In this document: positions 12,343 to 25,466 of the stretch, piece after piece | Position numbering within the stretch: position 1 is the stretch's first letter | How the letters are laid out: each line of letters opens with the position of its first letter | NCBI GenBank assembly: GCA_021464525.1 | Contig: JADRCO010000022.1 | Span: 1-64,000, forward strand | Source: Rhizophagus sp. LPA8_4_AMF | Lineage: Eukaryota; Glomeromycota; Glomeromycetes; Glomerales; Glomeraceae | DNA: 64,000 nt | Direction: 5' to 3' | Notes under the pieces: generated by a model | What the model was told of the DNA's origin: nothing | The model's input: the letters and a program-made list of their open reading frames with translations, nothing else | Databases searched by the model: none | Program-made: the position numbers and the translations under genes

Positions 12343-13277
12343 AAACGTTCTATATAATATCAAATACTATCTATGTACATACAATAGAAATTTCGGGAGT
12401 AAAAAAACTCGGGTACTATACTGTATGTACATTGCGTGCATTCTAAAAGGGGGGAATAGTGCATATATATAGAAGGGGGTTGTTATGCACTTATGCTATT
12501 ATACTATATTGAACGTAATTAAAAAATTATTTTTTTTTTTTAAAAAATGTTATCACGTGAGTCATACATGTATATGCGCCATAATGCATTTTATGCATTT
12601 CTCAACGATATCGCACAGTATGTAATGTAAGTTTTCTATGTAATGAATGCATTTGGAATTTTAGAAGATAAGTTTGAATAAAACTTTATTGTAAAAATAA
12701 AAAATATATACATTCAAGAAAAATAACGATATTTATAAAAGAGTATAACCACTGGATAACCCCCTTTTTTATTATCAATTCAAACCGTTCTTTTGTTTTT
12801 TTTTGATCATCTAACTATCGTACGTTATTTTAGTGTAATGTTTTTTTATATATATATAAATATACCAATATGTAACACAGGGGCGTTCAAATTTCTCATC
12901 TTTTTTAAACAAAGAATATATACAGTTATTACCCTCGTAGATTAGATAAAAAAAAAATGATTTTATTTGTAGGACGTAAAATGCAGTATGTATGAAGAAC
13001 GGTATCACATCCTTCCCTTCTAATTTCTTACATATGGAAAAAACTTTTTAAAAAAAAATTAATGATTTTTTTTTTTTTAATATTACAAATTACGTAAAAT
13101 AAGCAAGAAATACATTTAAGGATTTATTATTTACAATTATAAGAAAAACAGTAACGACTAATATTATATATATACTTTATATGTATGTAATATATTTTAT
13201 ATTATGTCGGATTTATAATTAATTAAACGTTATAAATTGTTCATTTTTCTAGATCAAATGAAATTATGCAATTAATA
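12343..13277. other. Convergent spacer between members G and H
   Basis: Tail-to-tail spacer. It includes short G-rich patches (AAAGGGGGGAATAG near 12450; GAAGGGGGTTG near 12470) that stand out against the AT background. No gene recognised. Confidence 0.4.
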
Positions 13278-14294
13278 TTATGGAATTGATGATGTTCGAT
13301 TACTGTTTCTCCTACTAAATTGACTAACAGAAGATTGTCTATTAAATGAAGTTATTGTACCTCTCCATTCTAATTCTTTTGATAATCTCCATGAAAATAA
13401 TGTCGATACCATAAATAACGCTGCATTAGCCCACCCAATTGACATACTCGCTATATATGTTTGACATACTAATCGTCTTTCATAAATATGATCGAGTGAT
13501 GTCATTGTCGTTGGACATATTAACATAATCCCGTAATATATTGGAATTATATTTGTAAATCCTAAAAAAAAAAGAGAACGTTAATGATATATAAGTATGT
13601 GTGTATCTATTTTTTTGTTGAATTGTATTTTTTATATATATACCTGAAACTACCCATAATATTGTTAAAAAGCTAAATGAATTTTGTTTTTGAAAAAAAA
13701 TTAAAAAATTTTAGCAATAATTTTTTTTTTTTTAAAAAAAAAAAGAAATTTTTTTAATGGTTACCTATCAATTCCTACATTTCTATAAGCTGACGGATTT
13801 CTCCAATAAGAATCAAAATTTATTAAATACCATCCTAATCATTTAAATTTGAAAAAATTTATATATTAAAAAAATATGAATCAAATAAAAAAAATGTCAA
13901 ATTTTTAATTACCAACGACAAGTATTGTTATTGGAATTATAACATAAAAGAATATCTTCATTCCAAGATTACTATAAATTAAAAATGACATATTTAATGA
14001 ATTGATTTTTTAATAATTTTTGAGTCAAAGATTTTTTTTTTAAAAAAATCAACTTACTTAAAATCTCCAAAGTATTTAAATGGTATCGATGTATATTTTG
14101 TAGATTCAACAATTTGTGTTATTTCTACATATTTTTTTATTGAAATAAATTAATAAAATTAAAATTTTTTAATTTTAAAACTTTTAAAATGATTTGAAAA
14201 GATATAAATTACCTAGAGATAGACACACAAGAGCGAATAAAAGTTGTAAACCCTTTAAAAAGCGAAAGATTAATGGACGAGTATATAGTTCCAT
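13278..14294 (-). CDS. Divergent four-helix membrane protein, family member H
   Basis: Minus strand, ATG 14294-14292 (M-E-L-Y-T-R-P-L-I-F), stop at 13278. Exons near 14213-14294, 14058-14125, 13915-13970, 13768-13840, 13645-13675 and 13278-13561. It keeps the small-exon layout and the helix order, but the signature is the most diverged of the eight: T-N-I-I-P-I-Y-Y-G-I-M-L-I-C-P-T-T-M, then V-C-Q-T-Y before helix 4. The tail is rich in Ser, Arg and Asn (S-Q-F-S-R-R-N-S-N-R-T-S-S). It may be an old paralogue at the edge of the array. Some exon borders are approximate. Confidence 0.6.
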
Positions 14295-17060
14295 CAACGT
14301 TTTTTGTATAAAGCAACCATTAGCTGTGAGTTGTTCAAAGAAATAATATAAGAGAATGTGTATAAATAAATATATGTATATTACATATATATATTTTTCT
14401 TTTGAAATACTCGATTAAATAAATTCGGATTTTTTCCTCTCTTTTTTTTTTAAAAAAAAAAAAGAGAAAACGAAAAAAATTTCTTTGAATTTAACTAAAA
14501 AGTTTATATTATAAAGGTCAGCTGAAAAAAAAAAATATTTATTTTTTTATTCATTATATATATATTTTTATCACGTAATCTAATCGTACAAAAACAACAG
14601 TGTACCAGTAAAAAAATTCTTAGAAACATTTTATAGTTGCACATAATTGAATATATTTTTTTATTATGAAAAGAGAATTATAAGGATTGGATAGTCAAAA
14701 ATCCATGTGTTATGTTAAAATAATATATCAAAATTAATATATTGTACACAACATATTAAAAAATTATTCAATTATAACTTTCCGTTTTCAGGTAATGTTC
14801 TTGTTAAATGTTGGTAAATCAAAATGAATCTTTAAGGAAAAGAAAAGAAACAATGTAAAAGGGATGTTACAATGTTACACGATTTTTAAAATGTATGGCG
14901 TTTCATTTGTGCTTTACGATATTTTCATTCAATTTCATTTTAAACTTGTTTGGAAATATAATCTTGGTTTCATTCAAATTGATTTGTACAACGGTTATCC
15001 TGAATGCACTTTACTTATTAAGAAATTAAGTTTTGATCAATAAATCTTTATTTACGTTAAAGGTAAAATTTTTCATTTTAAATTATTGATTTTTTTTCAT
15101 AAACTATTTTAATTGTTAAAGCCTCGGGGCAAAGCCACAATCAAAAACGCCCAAGCCTCAGGTTTTATCCAATTTTAGGTAATCAAAGAAGAGTTTGTAT
15201 TATTTTTTAATTTTTGATCTGCATCCACCAAATACTGTATACCTATACAAAGTAAGTCACAAAAAAAAAAACGCGGCAAATGCTAATCGTAGTAAACCTT
15301 CAATAGTACGTAGTGTGTAACCACGCAGTAAAGAAATAATAATTGTTACTGTTAATACGATATAAATTAATTTATTTATTAATAAATATTATTGTAAAAA
15401 TTAAAAACAATCATTTTACAATAATGTTTACAAATTGTATTATCCTAATAATCCTAAGAAGACTTACGCCTGCTTATTATCCTCGGCCGCTACGCAGTAA
15501 TGTTAATATTATTCGTTCAGGAGGTGAAACAAAACATTAATTCTTATTGGTCACCGCAGTATTTCTAATGACCGAAAGATGAAACACACCATAGGAATAT
15601 CGGTATTTTATATTATCACTATCTAATAATAATGATTGGTAATTCCATTGAATAAAAATTTTCGGTTATTACGTTTTGTAAAAATACATATATATAGTAT
15701 TATACTAACTATTAAATACTTCAAGAACAATACAAACAAATTAAGAAAATGTATAAATTTATACATTAAAATTTCGATTATACATTCATAACTTTTTTTA
15801 AAAAAAAAATTTTCATAATGCGGTCCGGAGACATGCACATGCGATTACTTGGTGAATTGCTCAAAGTATGCGAAAGCATAGAGATCTAGATAGTAAAATA
15901 TTAAAATCGTGCAGCCAAATTGCATACATATCGTAATCATGATGTAATTTGAACACATAATCTCCAGAAGATCGATTTCATCATATTTTTTATAGCATTA
16001 TGTAATTTTTTTTCGTTAATATATGGTTACTCAAAGACATTAACGGGATTATTTAGTTTTAACTGGATTATTTAAATATAAGAGAGTACAATAATTATTC
16101 AACATAAATGATAAATCTTTCCTAATATATCGAAGAAATGTCAGAAATGCCACATCTATCCATGATGAGTGCGCATTTGATGACGATACGACTTTTTGCA
16201 TTTCTATAACTATAAACATTCCAAATCAGAACATTCTTCAAACGTTCGTAATGATTTGTAAATTTTGTATAATAACCCAATAACATGAACAGTAATACTA
16301 CAGGACATGAAAAATTCGTCATATCAGTGTCATAGCTCCCTTTAAATAGTGATGTCACATCCTCTCTTACATAATTTTATTGTGTCCTCGGAGTGAGAAA
16401 ATCTCGAATCAGTTCTTTTCCTTAGATTGCCTTCATTCTTGTCTAAACTAAATTTTAATTAGTAACGATTTAAACATTATTCGTAGATCTTACAACAGTG
16501 AGACCACGTCGCACTCACACTAAAAAATATTTTTGATGTGATTTTTTCAATAGGAATTTTTGAATATGACAGGACATAAATTCGACAATGCATTATATCA
16601 TTTTCACTATATTCACGGAATTAGCTCAAATTTTAAATGATAATTTGACATATAGCTGTTTAAGAGTACAATACAGTCCCTATCAAACGACTTATGAGCT
16701 TTAAATATTTCAAAATAATTAATAATATTCATCCCCTTTCAAAAAAATAATAGTTACCTAAAATTTATTATTATTCTTAAAATTTTTTTTTCGGCTTTGT
16801 CATTATTGATGTCGTTCGATGTGCTGTTACTGTTACTTTATGAAGCGAAATAAAAAAATTGCGTTCAACCAATAAGTTTCAAATTGATTCATACGAGGTG
16901 CCGATATATACTGTATAATAATATAGCTAGTTTTCTTATTCACCGTAGAAGTGTAGAGCTCGATCTGGTTAAAAGTATATATTTCCAACTTATCCGTTAA
17001 ATATGATACTCAAACTTTACATAATCAACGTAATCAAAGATGCGATATTTTATTCAAACA

Positions 17061-17128
17061 GCTTTCCCTAAAGTCAAACGGCTTCCCTAAAGTCAAACGG
17101 CTTCCCTAAATCAAACGGCTTCCCTAAG
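17061..17128. repeat. 19-bp tandem repeat, about 3.5 copies
   Basis: Units of CTTCCCTAAAGTCAAACGG in direct tandem; the third unit has lost two bases and the fourth is partial. Confidence 0.9.
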
Positions 17129-17300
17129 ACAAGAAATATCTTTATTATTGTCTAAAACTAAAACCCAACCTACTGAAAAATCACACATTTACAGTTTTAT
17201 GGGGACTAAACGTATCCAAAATCACGTGATTTGAACTTTGAAAAATATGTATTTGAAAAAAGTGCTGCAATATGTATATAATATAGCATCAAATAATAGG

Positions 17301-17340
17301 TAAATAAATAAATAAATAAAAATAAATAAATAAATAAATC
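17301..17340. repeat. (AAAT)n microsatellite
   Basis: Simple AAAT repeat of about 40 bp interrupted by one AAAAAT. Confidence 0.85.
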
Positions 17341-18686
17341 ACTGAAAAAAACCACTCTCGGAAAGAGTTATTTCATATGATGTATGTAAATGGCAATACT
17401 GTAATACTGCAAGTCAACTCAAAATTCTTGGTGATTAGGTAATTCAAATACGTAATTAAACTATATATATACAATATACACCATAAAAAAAAATAAAGTT
17501 AAACATCTTATGCATTTTATCACAAGCTAAAGAAAATTCCAACCAATTATTTTCATTGAGTATAAATTAAGAAACTAGATTCGATTATAATTATCAAATG
17601 ATACTACCTTTAAATACATATTTCAGACATACGTGTGATTTAATAAAGAGTGAAAATTTATCACTATAAAAATATCAAAAATTATAAAAAGATTTTATTC
17701 TAAATGGCCATTGCGGAAACGTAAATTTTCACACCACAAAAAATGACATCAAAATTTATTAATAGATTATTATAAGATTTCTTAAGGCGAAAATTATTAG
17801 CAATGGAAGAGTATTACGATCGTAAGATTTAAACTCCATATAAGGTTAGAGCCCACCAAAGATACGTGTAGTTTCGGCTCGTGTATTACGAGAAAAATAA
17901 TCATACGATATATATATTGATGATTTACAAATTTCATTAAATTGCTTACTATTACAGATTTACCGTTAAAAAAACTTGTATAATTTTTTTGTTATATATG
18001 ATAACCTTATCTTCTGTTCTTGTTTTTATCATTTCAGTAAGGCATGAATCCGGATTCTTCCAGATTTTCTCTAAACCTGATCTGAAATTTGAAATTGTTT
18101 AATAAATTCGGAATTAAAATCCGATTTTTTTTCCCAAATCGGGTTTATTTCCGGAAATCTTAGGATGATTTCTTCTACCAATTTATTATTATTCAGAATT
18201 TAATCAATTTAATATTATAAAATTGTAAAAAAGTAATAAGGATTGTTTTTGTTGGTGAAAATATATTATGAAATTTATTACACCACATTGTTTAATGAGT
18301 GATAATCCTTAAAAAAAATTAAATAATATTAACATAATACCAACAATAATAAATACAGATTTGGCAACTTGATGACGTTTTAGTATAAATTTACTGCGCC
18401 CGATGCCGTCTAACGGCTAATTATTTTCAGCCCAAAATAAGTTCGGAATTTAAACTGCTACGATGTAACAAAAAAATGAATAAAATGCAAATGCAAATAA
18501 TGCAACAAAAAGAGACAATACGTTCGGGATAAAAAAATTTTTTAGGTTAGGCGTGGCTTATTTACTCCCGGAATCGCGGAATCCAAAAATACACTGTATA
18601 TAATTTCCATATTTGGAACAAAATATAGTATATATACCCCTTGTCTCCGTACAAAAAAAAAAAAAATTTTTTTTTTTTTAAAAAAA

Positions 18687-20216
18687 ATGCCACCAGTTCT
18701 CATACCGACAGAATGTCTTCTCATGATATTTCAAAATATAGCAAATGATATACAATGTTTGCATTCTTGTATTCTTGTGAGTCGTTCTTGGTGTAGAAAT
18801 GCTATACCATATTTATGGGCTCGACCTTTTAGCACGGCATCCAAAGAAGCAAAACTTATTAAAACGTATATTTCATGTTTAGAGGATGAGGACAAGGCTT
18901 TAATAGAAGAAGATATTATTCTTCCTGATTTACCAAAACCTTTTTTCGATTATGCTAGTTATTTAGCAGAATTCAAATATAATCGATTAAAGTCAGCTGT
19001 AGAATTATGGATTAAAATTAAAGATCAATTATCTACGTCTTCACCTAATAATCCGAAGGTGTATGGGATCACAAGGGCCTTGTGTAATCTTTTAATGAGA
19101 AAATGTTCAAGATTAGAAGCTCTTTCTATTATTTCGAAAAATATGCCAGATTATACAATTTTTTCTCAATCTCCTTATTTATCAAAAATCATCAAATTTT
19201 CATGTTTATTCTTTGACGAATGTTCTTATCGAATCAAAGAAAGTAATAATAATACCCTGGATCTTTTAAAATTCCTTCCAGCAGTTTGTAAAGATATTAA
19301 AGCTTTAGATTTTAGACAATGTGATTCAACGGCTGTTAATAAAGCTATGAAGGATATAATTTTCGCTATACCAAATCTTCAAGATTTCAAATATTATGGA
19401 CCTAATGATATGATTTATAGGGAAGAAATTATTTTACCGGCTTTGAAATCACAAACAAATAGTTTAACCTCTCTTTTCCTTTGTAGAGTCTTTATTAATG
19501 ATCATATTTTTGATATTTTATCAGAGTGTGTTAATTTAGAAAGTCTCAAATTTTTAGATTGCAGATGTTCCACTTTTGGAAGTTCTTTAAAATCAAAATT
19601 CCGTTTAAAGAAATTACATTTAGAAACATCAAGATCTTCTTCAAATATAGTAACTCTTGTTCAAACACTTGGAAATAACAGCACTTTACAATATCTTTAT
19701 CTTAATGTGTTAAAAAATGCCGCACCTCGATCAATCTCAATAGGATGTTCAAATATTGTAGAATTTCATTTTAGTGAATTAGAATATAATGAATCAAATA
19801 ATTTATTTAATCTATTAGATCATTTAAATTTTTTAGAAAAGTTAACTTTAACGGATATGGTTTTAAAAGAAAGTGAAATCGATCAATTTTATAATTCATT
19901 AGGATCTCATTTACCCCTTTCATTAAAATATCTTAATATCGGTCAATTATTTAAGCCCAAAAGATCTTTTGGTACGGATAAATTTCAACACCTATTTGAA
20001 AATTGTAAGGCTTCACTGGAAACTATAATTATTAATCAACCAGTAGAATATAACGATTCAGATTTCGATTTTATTATCGATTATGCAAAGAAAACGAATT
20101 CTTTAAGGTTTTTGGGATTAAATTGTTTGAAAAATAATCATCGTCATAAGTTCAAAGAATTAAAAGAAATTTATAATGTCTTTATTATTCCGAAATATGA
20201 TTTGGGAAATTGGTAA
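18687..20216 (+). CDS. F-box / leucine-rich repeat protein
   Basis: Intronless frame of 509 aa. The N-terminus is a typical F-box: I-P-T-E-C-L-L-M-I-F, then C-I-L-V-S-R-S-W-C and a Y-L-W-A-R-P-F block within the first 50 residues. The rest is leucine-rich with LRR-like steps such as L-K-A-L-D-F-R-Q-C and L-E-S-L-K-F-L-D-C (about residues 190-470). F-box proteins recruit substrates to SCF (Skp1-Cullin-F-box) ubiquitin ligases; the LRR part would bind the substrate, which is unknown. The start is the first ATG after a T-rich/A-rich leader and fits the F-box position. Such single-exon F-box genes are very numerous in Glomeromycotina (general knowledge). Confidence 0.9.
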   Translation: MPPVLIPTECLLMIFQNIANDIQCLHSCILVSRSWCRNAIPYLWARPFSTASKEAKLIKTYISCLEDEDKALIEEDIILPDLPKPFFDYASYLAEFKYNRLKSAVELWIKIKDQLSTSSPNNPKVYGITRALCNLLMRKCSRLEALSIISKNMPDYTIFSQSPYLSKIIKFSCLFFDECSYRIKESNNNTLDLLKFLPAVCKDIKALDFRQCDSTAVNKAMKDIIFAIPNLQDFKYYGPNDMIYREEIILPALKSQTNSLTSLFLCRVFINDHIFDILSECVNLESLKFLDCRCSTFGSSLKSKFRLKKLHLETSRSSSNIVTLVQTLGNNSTLQYLYLNVLKNAAPRSISIGCSNIVEFHFSELEYNESNNLFNLLDHLNFLEKLTLTDMVLKESEIDQFYNSLGSHLPLSLKYLNIGQLFKPKRSFGTDKFQHLFENCKASLETIIINQPVEYNDSDFDFIIDYAKKTNSLRFLGLNCLKNNHRHKFKELKEIYNVFIIPKYDLGNW

Positions 20217-21742
20217 TGAGATATTCGTGATAATAAGGTAATAATTTACATGAATTTTTTGGGGTGGCAAAAAAAAAGGAAAAAAATAATAATTTTGTAA
20301 TTGTAATATATTAAACATTCTTTTTTTTTAATTTTTTATTTCCATTTTAAATATTATTATTAGAATATTTTTTTCATTTTTCTAATATTTTTCTCTAATT
20401 CAAGGAAAAGATAGAACAATTAGATAATTGAGGATGTAAAATAATAAAACAATAAAGATTAAAATCAGCAATTCAAACTAAAATCTATCTTCACGTATAA
20501 CAATAAATTATTTACCTGTTACATCACCTTTATCATTCTCTTTTATATAGTGATTTCTATTTTCGGTTACTGTATTTCTATTGATGAATAATTCCCTTGT
20601 GACCTATAGTTCGGTTAAAGGATGGTCTAATCATGGATTATCTTCGGTTAACCCACTATATTCATTTGGTAATCCTCATAAATTCGGTAATCGTTACTTA
20701 TAAAAGCTAGATCATTATTCGTGTATTTCCATCGACACCAGAAGCTCGCGTATTTTAAGTCCTTCGAACAATGAGTTCGGATCTTACGCTGTAATATTAA
20801 TAATTATTAATTCTAATTTATAATTGATCAACTGTACCATCTAAATAACGCATTTCCATCCCCGAAATCTTTACGGATACAATCACTTTAAAAGGTAAGT
20901 TAAATATTTGATACGGAATTAATTCCCATTTGAGACGAGAAATTTTATGTAGATTATCTCTCTCAATAGTAATTTTCTTTGTCAACAACTAATGTGGTAT
21001 TTTGAATATTATGAATCCACGAAATTTCTGAATCTCTTGAGAAGAGTGAACAAAAGTATAAGTTTCTTTGTATAAAAAGTGCCAAAAAAATAAATTTAAT
21101 TACCTAAAAAAAAATTCAAAATTAATTTCTTAATTTCGTTATTTCGTTTAAAATAAATTATTTACATTATTTACTATTTTTTCTTTGTACTTGAAAATGA
21201 AATATAACGATTTAACGGAAAAAAGACTAATATAGTCTTATACGGAAATGATTACCGTGATTTAATTACATGATGGTTGCATCACAAGTATAAAGTATGT
21301 AGCTTCATGAGCTTAATCTTTCTCAAACCCTAAACCGGATTACAAAATTTTGAACGTAACGATGACGGTTATATTATTATCCATGAATAATAAATATCTG
21401 AAATGACCGAAATACCCGAAAATTTTTAATTATAACATAATTTAATAATAAAATTAACCGAATATAGGAATCAATTAACATTCTAAAAGGGTCTAACGCG
21501 ATATTTATATTACCTTAAAATGTAGCTCTTTAATTTTAATTTGAATCATTAAAAAAAGATTACAAAATGTTTTATCAACCGCAAAAACATTAACATAAAT
21601 TTTCCATTTTTAACTTTAAATTAGTAATTCTACGATTTTAATATCTACAAATATAAAAGTAAAATTTCAATGAATGTAAAAAGTATAAAAAGATACTCAT
21701 TTTGATTCAATTGTGAATTAGCCTATTTCACATTGAATTAAA
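20217..21742. other. Spacer and 5' flank of phosphatase copy 1
   Basis: The part from about 20640 on is alignable with the flanks before phosphatase copies 2 and 3 (shared words around ATTTCCATCGAC, CCAGAAGCTCG and GAGACGAGAAATTT). No gene. Confidence 0.6.
21684..21742 (+). promoter_or_regulatory. Probable core promoter and leader, phosphatase copy 1
   Basis: TATAAAAAG at 21684 is 59 bp before the ATG. The downstream words TTATGAATTAGC-like and TATTTCAC-TTG-AGTTAAAATG are shared by the three copies. Copy 2 has TATAAAAAGACGC at 24051; copy 3 has TTTAAAAGACGC near 26779, a weaker box. Promoter role is inferred from position and conservation. Confidence 0.5.
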
Positions 21743-23025
21743 ATGCGCTCATACTTATATGTTACCCTTGCTATATTATGCGTCGCTTTATTAACGACCA
21801 ACACGAATGCTTTTAAAGGGGATTTGGTTGAACCTCATGATAAACCTTATACTGAAAAATATAAGTCCGATAAATTGGATTTTTTAACCTTTGGTGATTG
21901 GGGTTACGAAGGGGTTGAACCAGGTCAAATATATGGAAATCAAAGTAAAGTATCCCTTGCTATGGATGATTGGGCTAATAATTATACTAGTGATTTTATA
22001 ATTAATACTGGTGGTAAATATTATCGAAATTACAGATGTGTTTTTATTATTATATGAAAATATTTTAACATGTCAATTCTTTTAATTTTAGACAACTTTT
22101 ATATTAGTTTTGATGGAGATCACGAAGGAGTTACAAGTGTGAATGATCCAAAATGGAATAGAATCTGGAAAGGTGCATATAAAGGTAGATTAGCTGAAAT
22201 TATTTGGTACTCCGTAGCAGGAAATCATGATTGGTAAGTATTGTTTAATATGAATTCAATTTTAATTTTAAATAAAAAATCCCTCTAATATAAAAATCTA
22301 TTTAGGTATGGAAATATCACAGCTCAAATCGATTATAGTTTGAATGAAGATGATCGTTTCTTCTTACCATCAGCTTATTATGTTCGTGAATCGTACTTTG
22401 GACCAAAAAAAACAAAAGTCACATGGATTCATATCGACACAAATATTTTCTTCTATCCACCTGACGATGAAGATAGACCAAAATTGATAAATCAACTTAC
22501 AGAAGTTGGTTGGGATACTGTACAAACAATTTATGATAAATTAAAATGGATCGAAGATAGATTGGTTGAACAAAAAGATACAAAATGGATTTTTGTTGTT
22601 GGTAAATATGCTATAACTTAATATTGTTCGCGAATAGTTTCTTGCAGTGTGAATAATTATTAAAAACTTTCTTTTGTTTTTTAGGTCATCATCCTCTTAT
22701 TGGTAAATGTGCAGATAAATATTATATGGGGAGCTTGAGACCGCTTTTCGAGAAATATCGTGTAACTGCTTATTTCTCGGGACATACACATAGTTTAGCA
22801 GTAGAAACACCAAAAGACGGTCAACCTGTTACGTATTTCTTATCGGGCGCTGGTAGTAAAACAGATCCACCATGTGAAGGAAATGATTGGGGTGCACCAG
22901 ATGGTACATTGGGATTTTTACACACTACTTTAACGGAAGATAAACTCACTTATGAATTTGTTGATGCTAATACGGCTAATGATCCTAAATCAATTTATAC
23001 AGGAACTCTTACTCCTAGACCTTAA
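21743..23025 (+). CDS. Secreted purple/tartrate-resistant-type acid phosphatase, copy 1
   Basis: Exons 21743-22013, 22092-22233, 22306-22601 and 22685-23025 give 349 aa. Residues 1-23 form a signal peptide (hydrophobic core I-L-C-V-A-L-L, likely cut after T-N-T-N-A), so the enzyme should be secreted or vacuolar. The metallophosphoesterase metal ligands are all present: G-D-W-G (51-54), G-D-N-F-Y (90-94, the Asp codon split by intron 1), G-N-H-D-W (134-138), G-H-H-P (237-240) and G-H-T-H (269-272). Order and length match the TRAP/ACP5 type (about 325-350 aa), which uses a two-metal centre to hydrolyse phosphate monoesters at acid pH. First of three tandem copies. Putative N-glycosylation sites (G-N-Q-S, N-N-Y-T) fit secretion. 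Exact substrate unknown. Confidence 0.9.
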
Positions 23026-24100
23026 GTTTATGATATAAACTAATTCTATTTATTTATTAAATTTAACCGCGATATAGATTTCATTATGTATCACAATATC
23101 GAATAAGATCTAAAATTAAAAAGTTACAAAACTAATAACGTAATAATATAATAAATAATTTACTATTTTATAATTGTCATTTCTTCTCAAGTATAGATAT
23201 CTATTTTGCTTATTAATTTAGTTTAAACTCAAATTGATTCTAATTATTGAAAATCATAAAACGTAAGCCTTTAATCGATAAGTTTTGATCGCAAATCGTT
23301 ATAAGTTTGGCATCATTTCTTATAGACTAATATCGTGTAATTCCATCGACTTTGATAAACACCAGTCACCAGAAGCTTGTGTATTAAGTCCTTCTAATAA
23401 TGACTTCAGACTCCATGCAAATATTGATAATGTTTATTCAATCAATAATTGATCAATTACCATCTAATAACACATTTTCTTCATGGAATCTTTACGGATA
23501 CATTTCACTTTAAAAACTTTAAATGATGAATATTAATACGGAATTCCATTTGAGACGAGAAATTTGTGTAGGTAAATCTCAATAATAATTTCCTTTATCA
23601 ACGATTGAGTGAGTTATGAATATTATGAATCCATGAATTTTTCAAATCTCTGAACAAAAGTATATGTCTTTGACTTTTTGAGTGATTATTTACCATATTT
23701 ATCATGATAATGAGTTATGGCTAATACGGAAAGGATTATCGTGATTTGATTAACAACGATAATGGACATATTGTTATCCGGCCTGAAATACCGAAATTTA
23801 ACTGAACTTAGAAATCAATATCAGATTCCAGGAATTAAGGGTCCTGAAAAAATTCAATTGTCACTCTTTAATTTTATGTAAATCTTTGTAATACAACTAT
23901 GGTCTGTTGAAATTTCCGATTTGATGGATTCAAACTCATTTATCAATCGCAAAAAATATTAATATGACTATTCTTATTTCAAAATTAAAATTAGTAATTC
24001 TACTATTATAATAACTATATATGTAAAAATTACTTTCAGGTTTCAATGAATATAAAAAGACGCTTCAATTATGAAATAGCTTATTTCACTTGGAGTTAAA
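23026..24100. other. Spacer between phosphatase copies 1 and 2
   Basis: Holds the 3' flank of copy 1, a decayed copy of the carboxylase first exons (about 23135-23300), and the 5' flank of copy 2 with TATAAAAAGACGC at 24051. No intact gene. Confidence 0.7.
23135..23300 (+). pseudogene. Decayed copy of carboxylase exons 1-2
   Basis: Matches the real carboxylase start at 28300-28475: TTATAATTGTCATTTCTTCT for the targeting peptide region, an intron-like stretch, then ACGTAAGCCTTTAATCGATA and TTTTGATCGCAAATCG, which in the true gene encodes I-L-I-A-N-R. The splice donor after the CG is lost and the sequence returns to phosphatase flank immediately after. No start codon or downstream exons, so it is a by-product of the tandem duplication. 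Confidence 0.8.
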
Positions 24101-25398
24101 ATGAACCAATACTTATATGTTGCTCTTGCTATATTATGTGTAGTTTTATTAACGACCAACACGAATGCTCTTCCGGGTGACTTGGTTGAACCCCATGACA
24201 AACCTTATATTGAACAATATCAATCCGAAAAATTGGATTTTCTAACCTTTGGTGATTGGGGTTGGGAAGGGATTGAACCAGGTCAAATATATAAAAATCA
24301 AAGTAAAGTAGCTATGGCTATGAGGGGTTGGGCTGAAGGCTATGGTAGCGATTTTATAATTAATACTGGTGGTAAATATTATTTAATTAATTTGAAATTA
24401 CAGATGCAATTTTTGTTATTATATGAAAATATATTTAACAATGAATTCTTTTGTAATTTTAGACAATTTTTATATTAGTTATGATGAAGATCACGAAGGA
24501 GTTAAAAGTGTGAATGATTCAAAATGGAATAGAATATGGAAAGGTATATATAAAGGTAGATTAGCTGAAATTGTTTGGTACTCCGTAGTTGGAAATCATG
24601 ACTGGTAAAATATTGTTTAATATGAGTTTAATTTTAATTTTAAAATAAAAATCTCACTTTGATATAAATTTATTTAGGTATGGAAATGTTACAGCCCAAG
24701 TTGATTATAGTTTGAATTACGATGAACGCTTCTTTTTACCATCAACATATTATGTTCGTGAATCGTACTTTGGACCAAAATCAACAAAAGTAGCATGGAT
24801 TCATATCGATACAAATATTTTCTACTATGAACCATTAGATCCTGATAAAGTAAACATGTTACCACAACTTAGAAGGTTTGGATGGAATACTATAAAAGCA
24901 ATTGAAGATAAATTAAAATGGATCGAAGATAGATTGATTGAACAACAAGATTCAAAATGGATTTTCGTTGTTGGTAAATATGCTATAACATCATACTGTT
25001 CGTGAATAATTTCTTGCAGATACAGTATGTAATTATTAAAAATTTCTTTATGTTTAGGTCATCATCCTCTTGTTGCTGAATGTGCAAAGAAATATTATAT
25101 GGAAAGATTGAGACCGCTTTTCGAGAAATACCGTGTAGATGCTTATTTCGCAGGACATGAACATAATTTAGCAATAGAAACGGCAAAAGACGGTCAACCT
25201 GTTACGTATTTCTTATCAGGTGCTGGTAGTAAAACATTTGTAGGATGTAATGGAAGTGATTGGGGTACACCGGTTGGTGCATTGGGATTTTTACACACTA
25301 TTTTAACTGAAGATACATTCACTTATGAATTTATTGATTCTACTACGGCTCTTGATCCTAAAATAGTTTATACAGGATCTCTTACACCTAGACCTTAG
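24101..25398 (+). CDS. Secreted purple/tartrate-resistant-type acid phosphatase, copy 2
   Basis: Exons 24101-24371, 24463-24604, 24678-24973 and 25058-25398; exon lengths (271, 142, 296, 341) are identical to copies 1 and 3. Signal peptide M-N-Q-Y-L-Y-V-A-L-A followed by T-N-T-N-A. All five metal-site motifs are kept (G-D-W-G, G-D-N-F-Y, G-N-H-D-W, G-H-H-P, G-H-E-H). It is closer to copy 3 than to copy 1 in several blocks (E-Q-Y-Q-S-E-K; G-H-E-H-N-L-A-I-E-T-A), suggesting copies 2 and 3 split last. Differences cluster in the 185-205 region and the loop before the C-terminus (F-V-G-C-N-G-S), which could change substrate access. Confidence 0.9.
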
Positions 25399-25466
25399 AT
25401 TAATGATATAACTTCTATCTATTTATTAATTGCAGTTAAATATAACACATTTCATTATCGATCCAC

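Larger units (their letters stand above)
14295..18686. other. 4.4-kb gene-poor spacer
   Basis: No supported gene. Several 60-78-codon open frames (15343-15540, 15623-15838, 16122-16358) have no coding character that I can see. It contains a 19-bp tandem repeat (17061-17128) and an (AAAT)n tract (about 17301-17340), listed separately. The last 200 bp would hold the promoter of the F-box gene. Confidence 0.5.

Noticed and set aside
15121-15190. GC-richer patch as a tRNA or small RNA
   Set aside because: No cloverleaf and no A or B box could be drawn.
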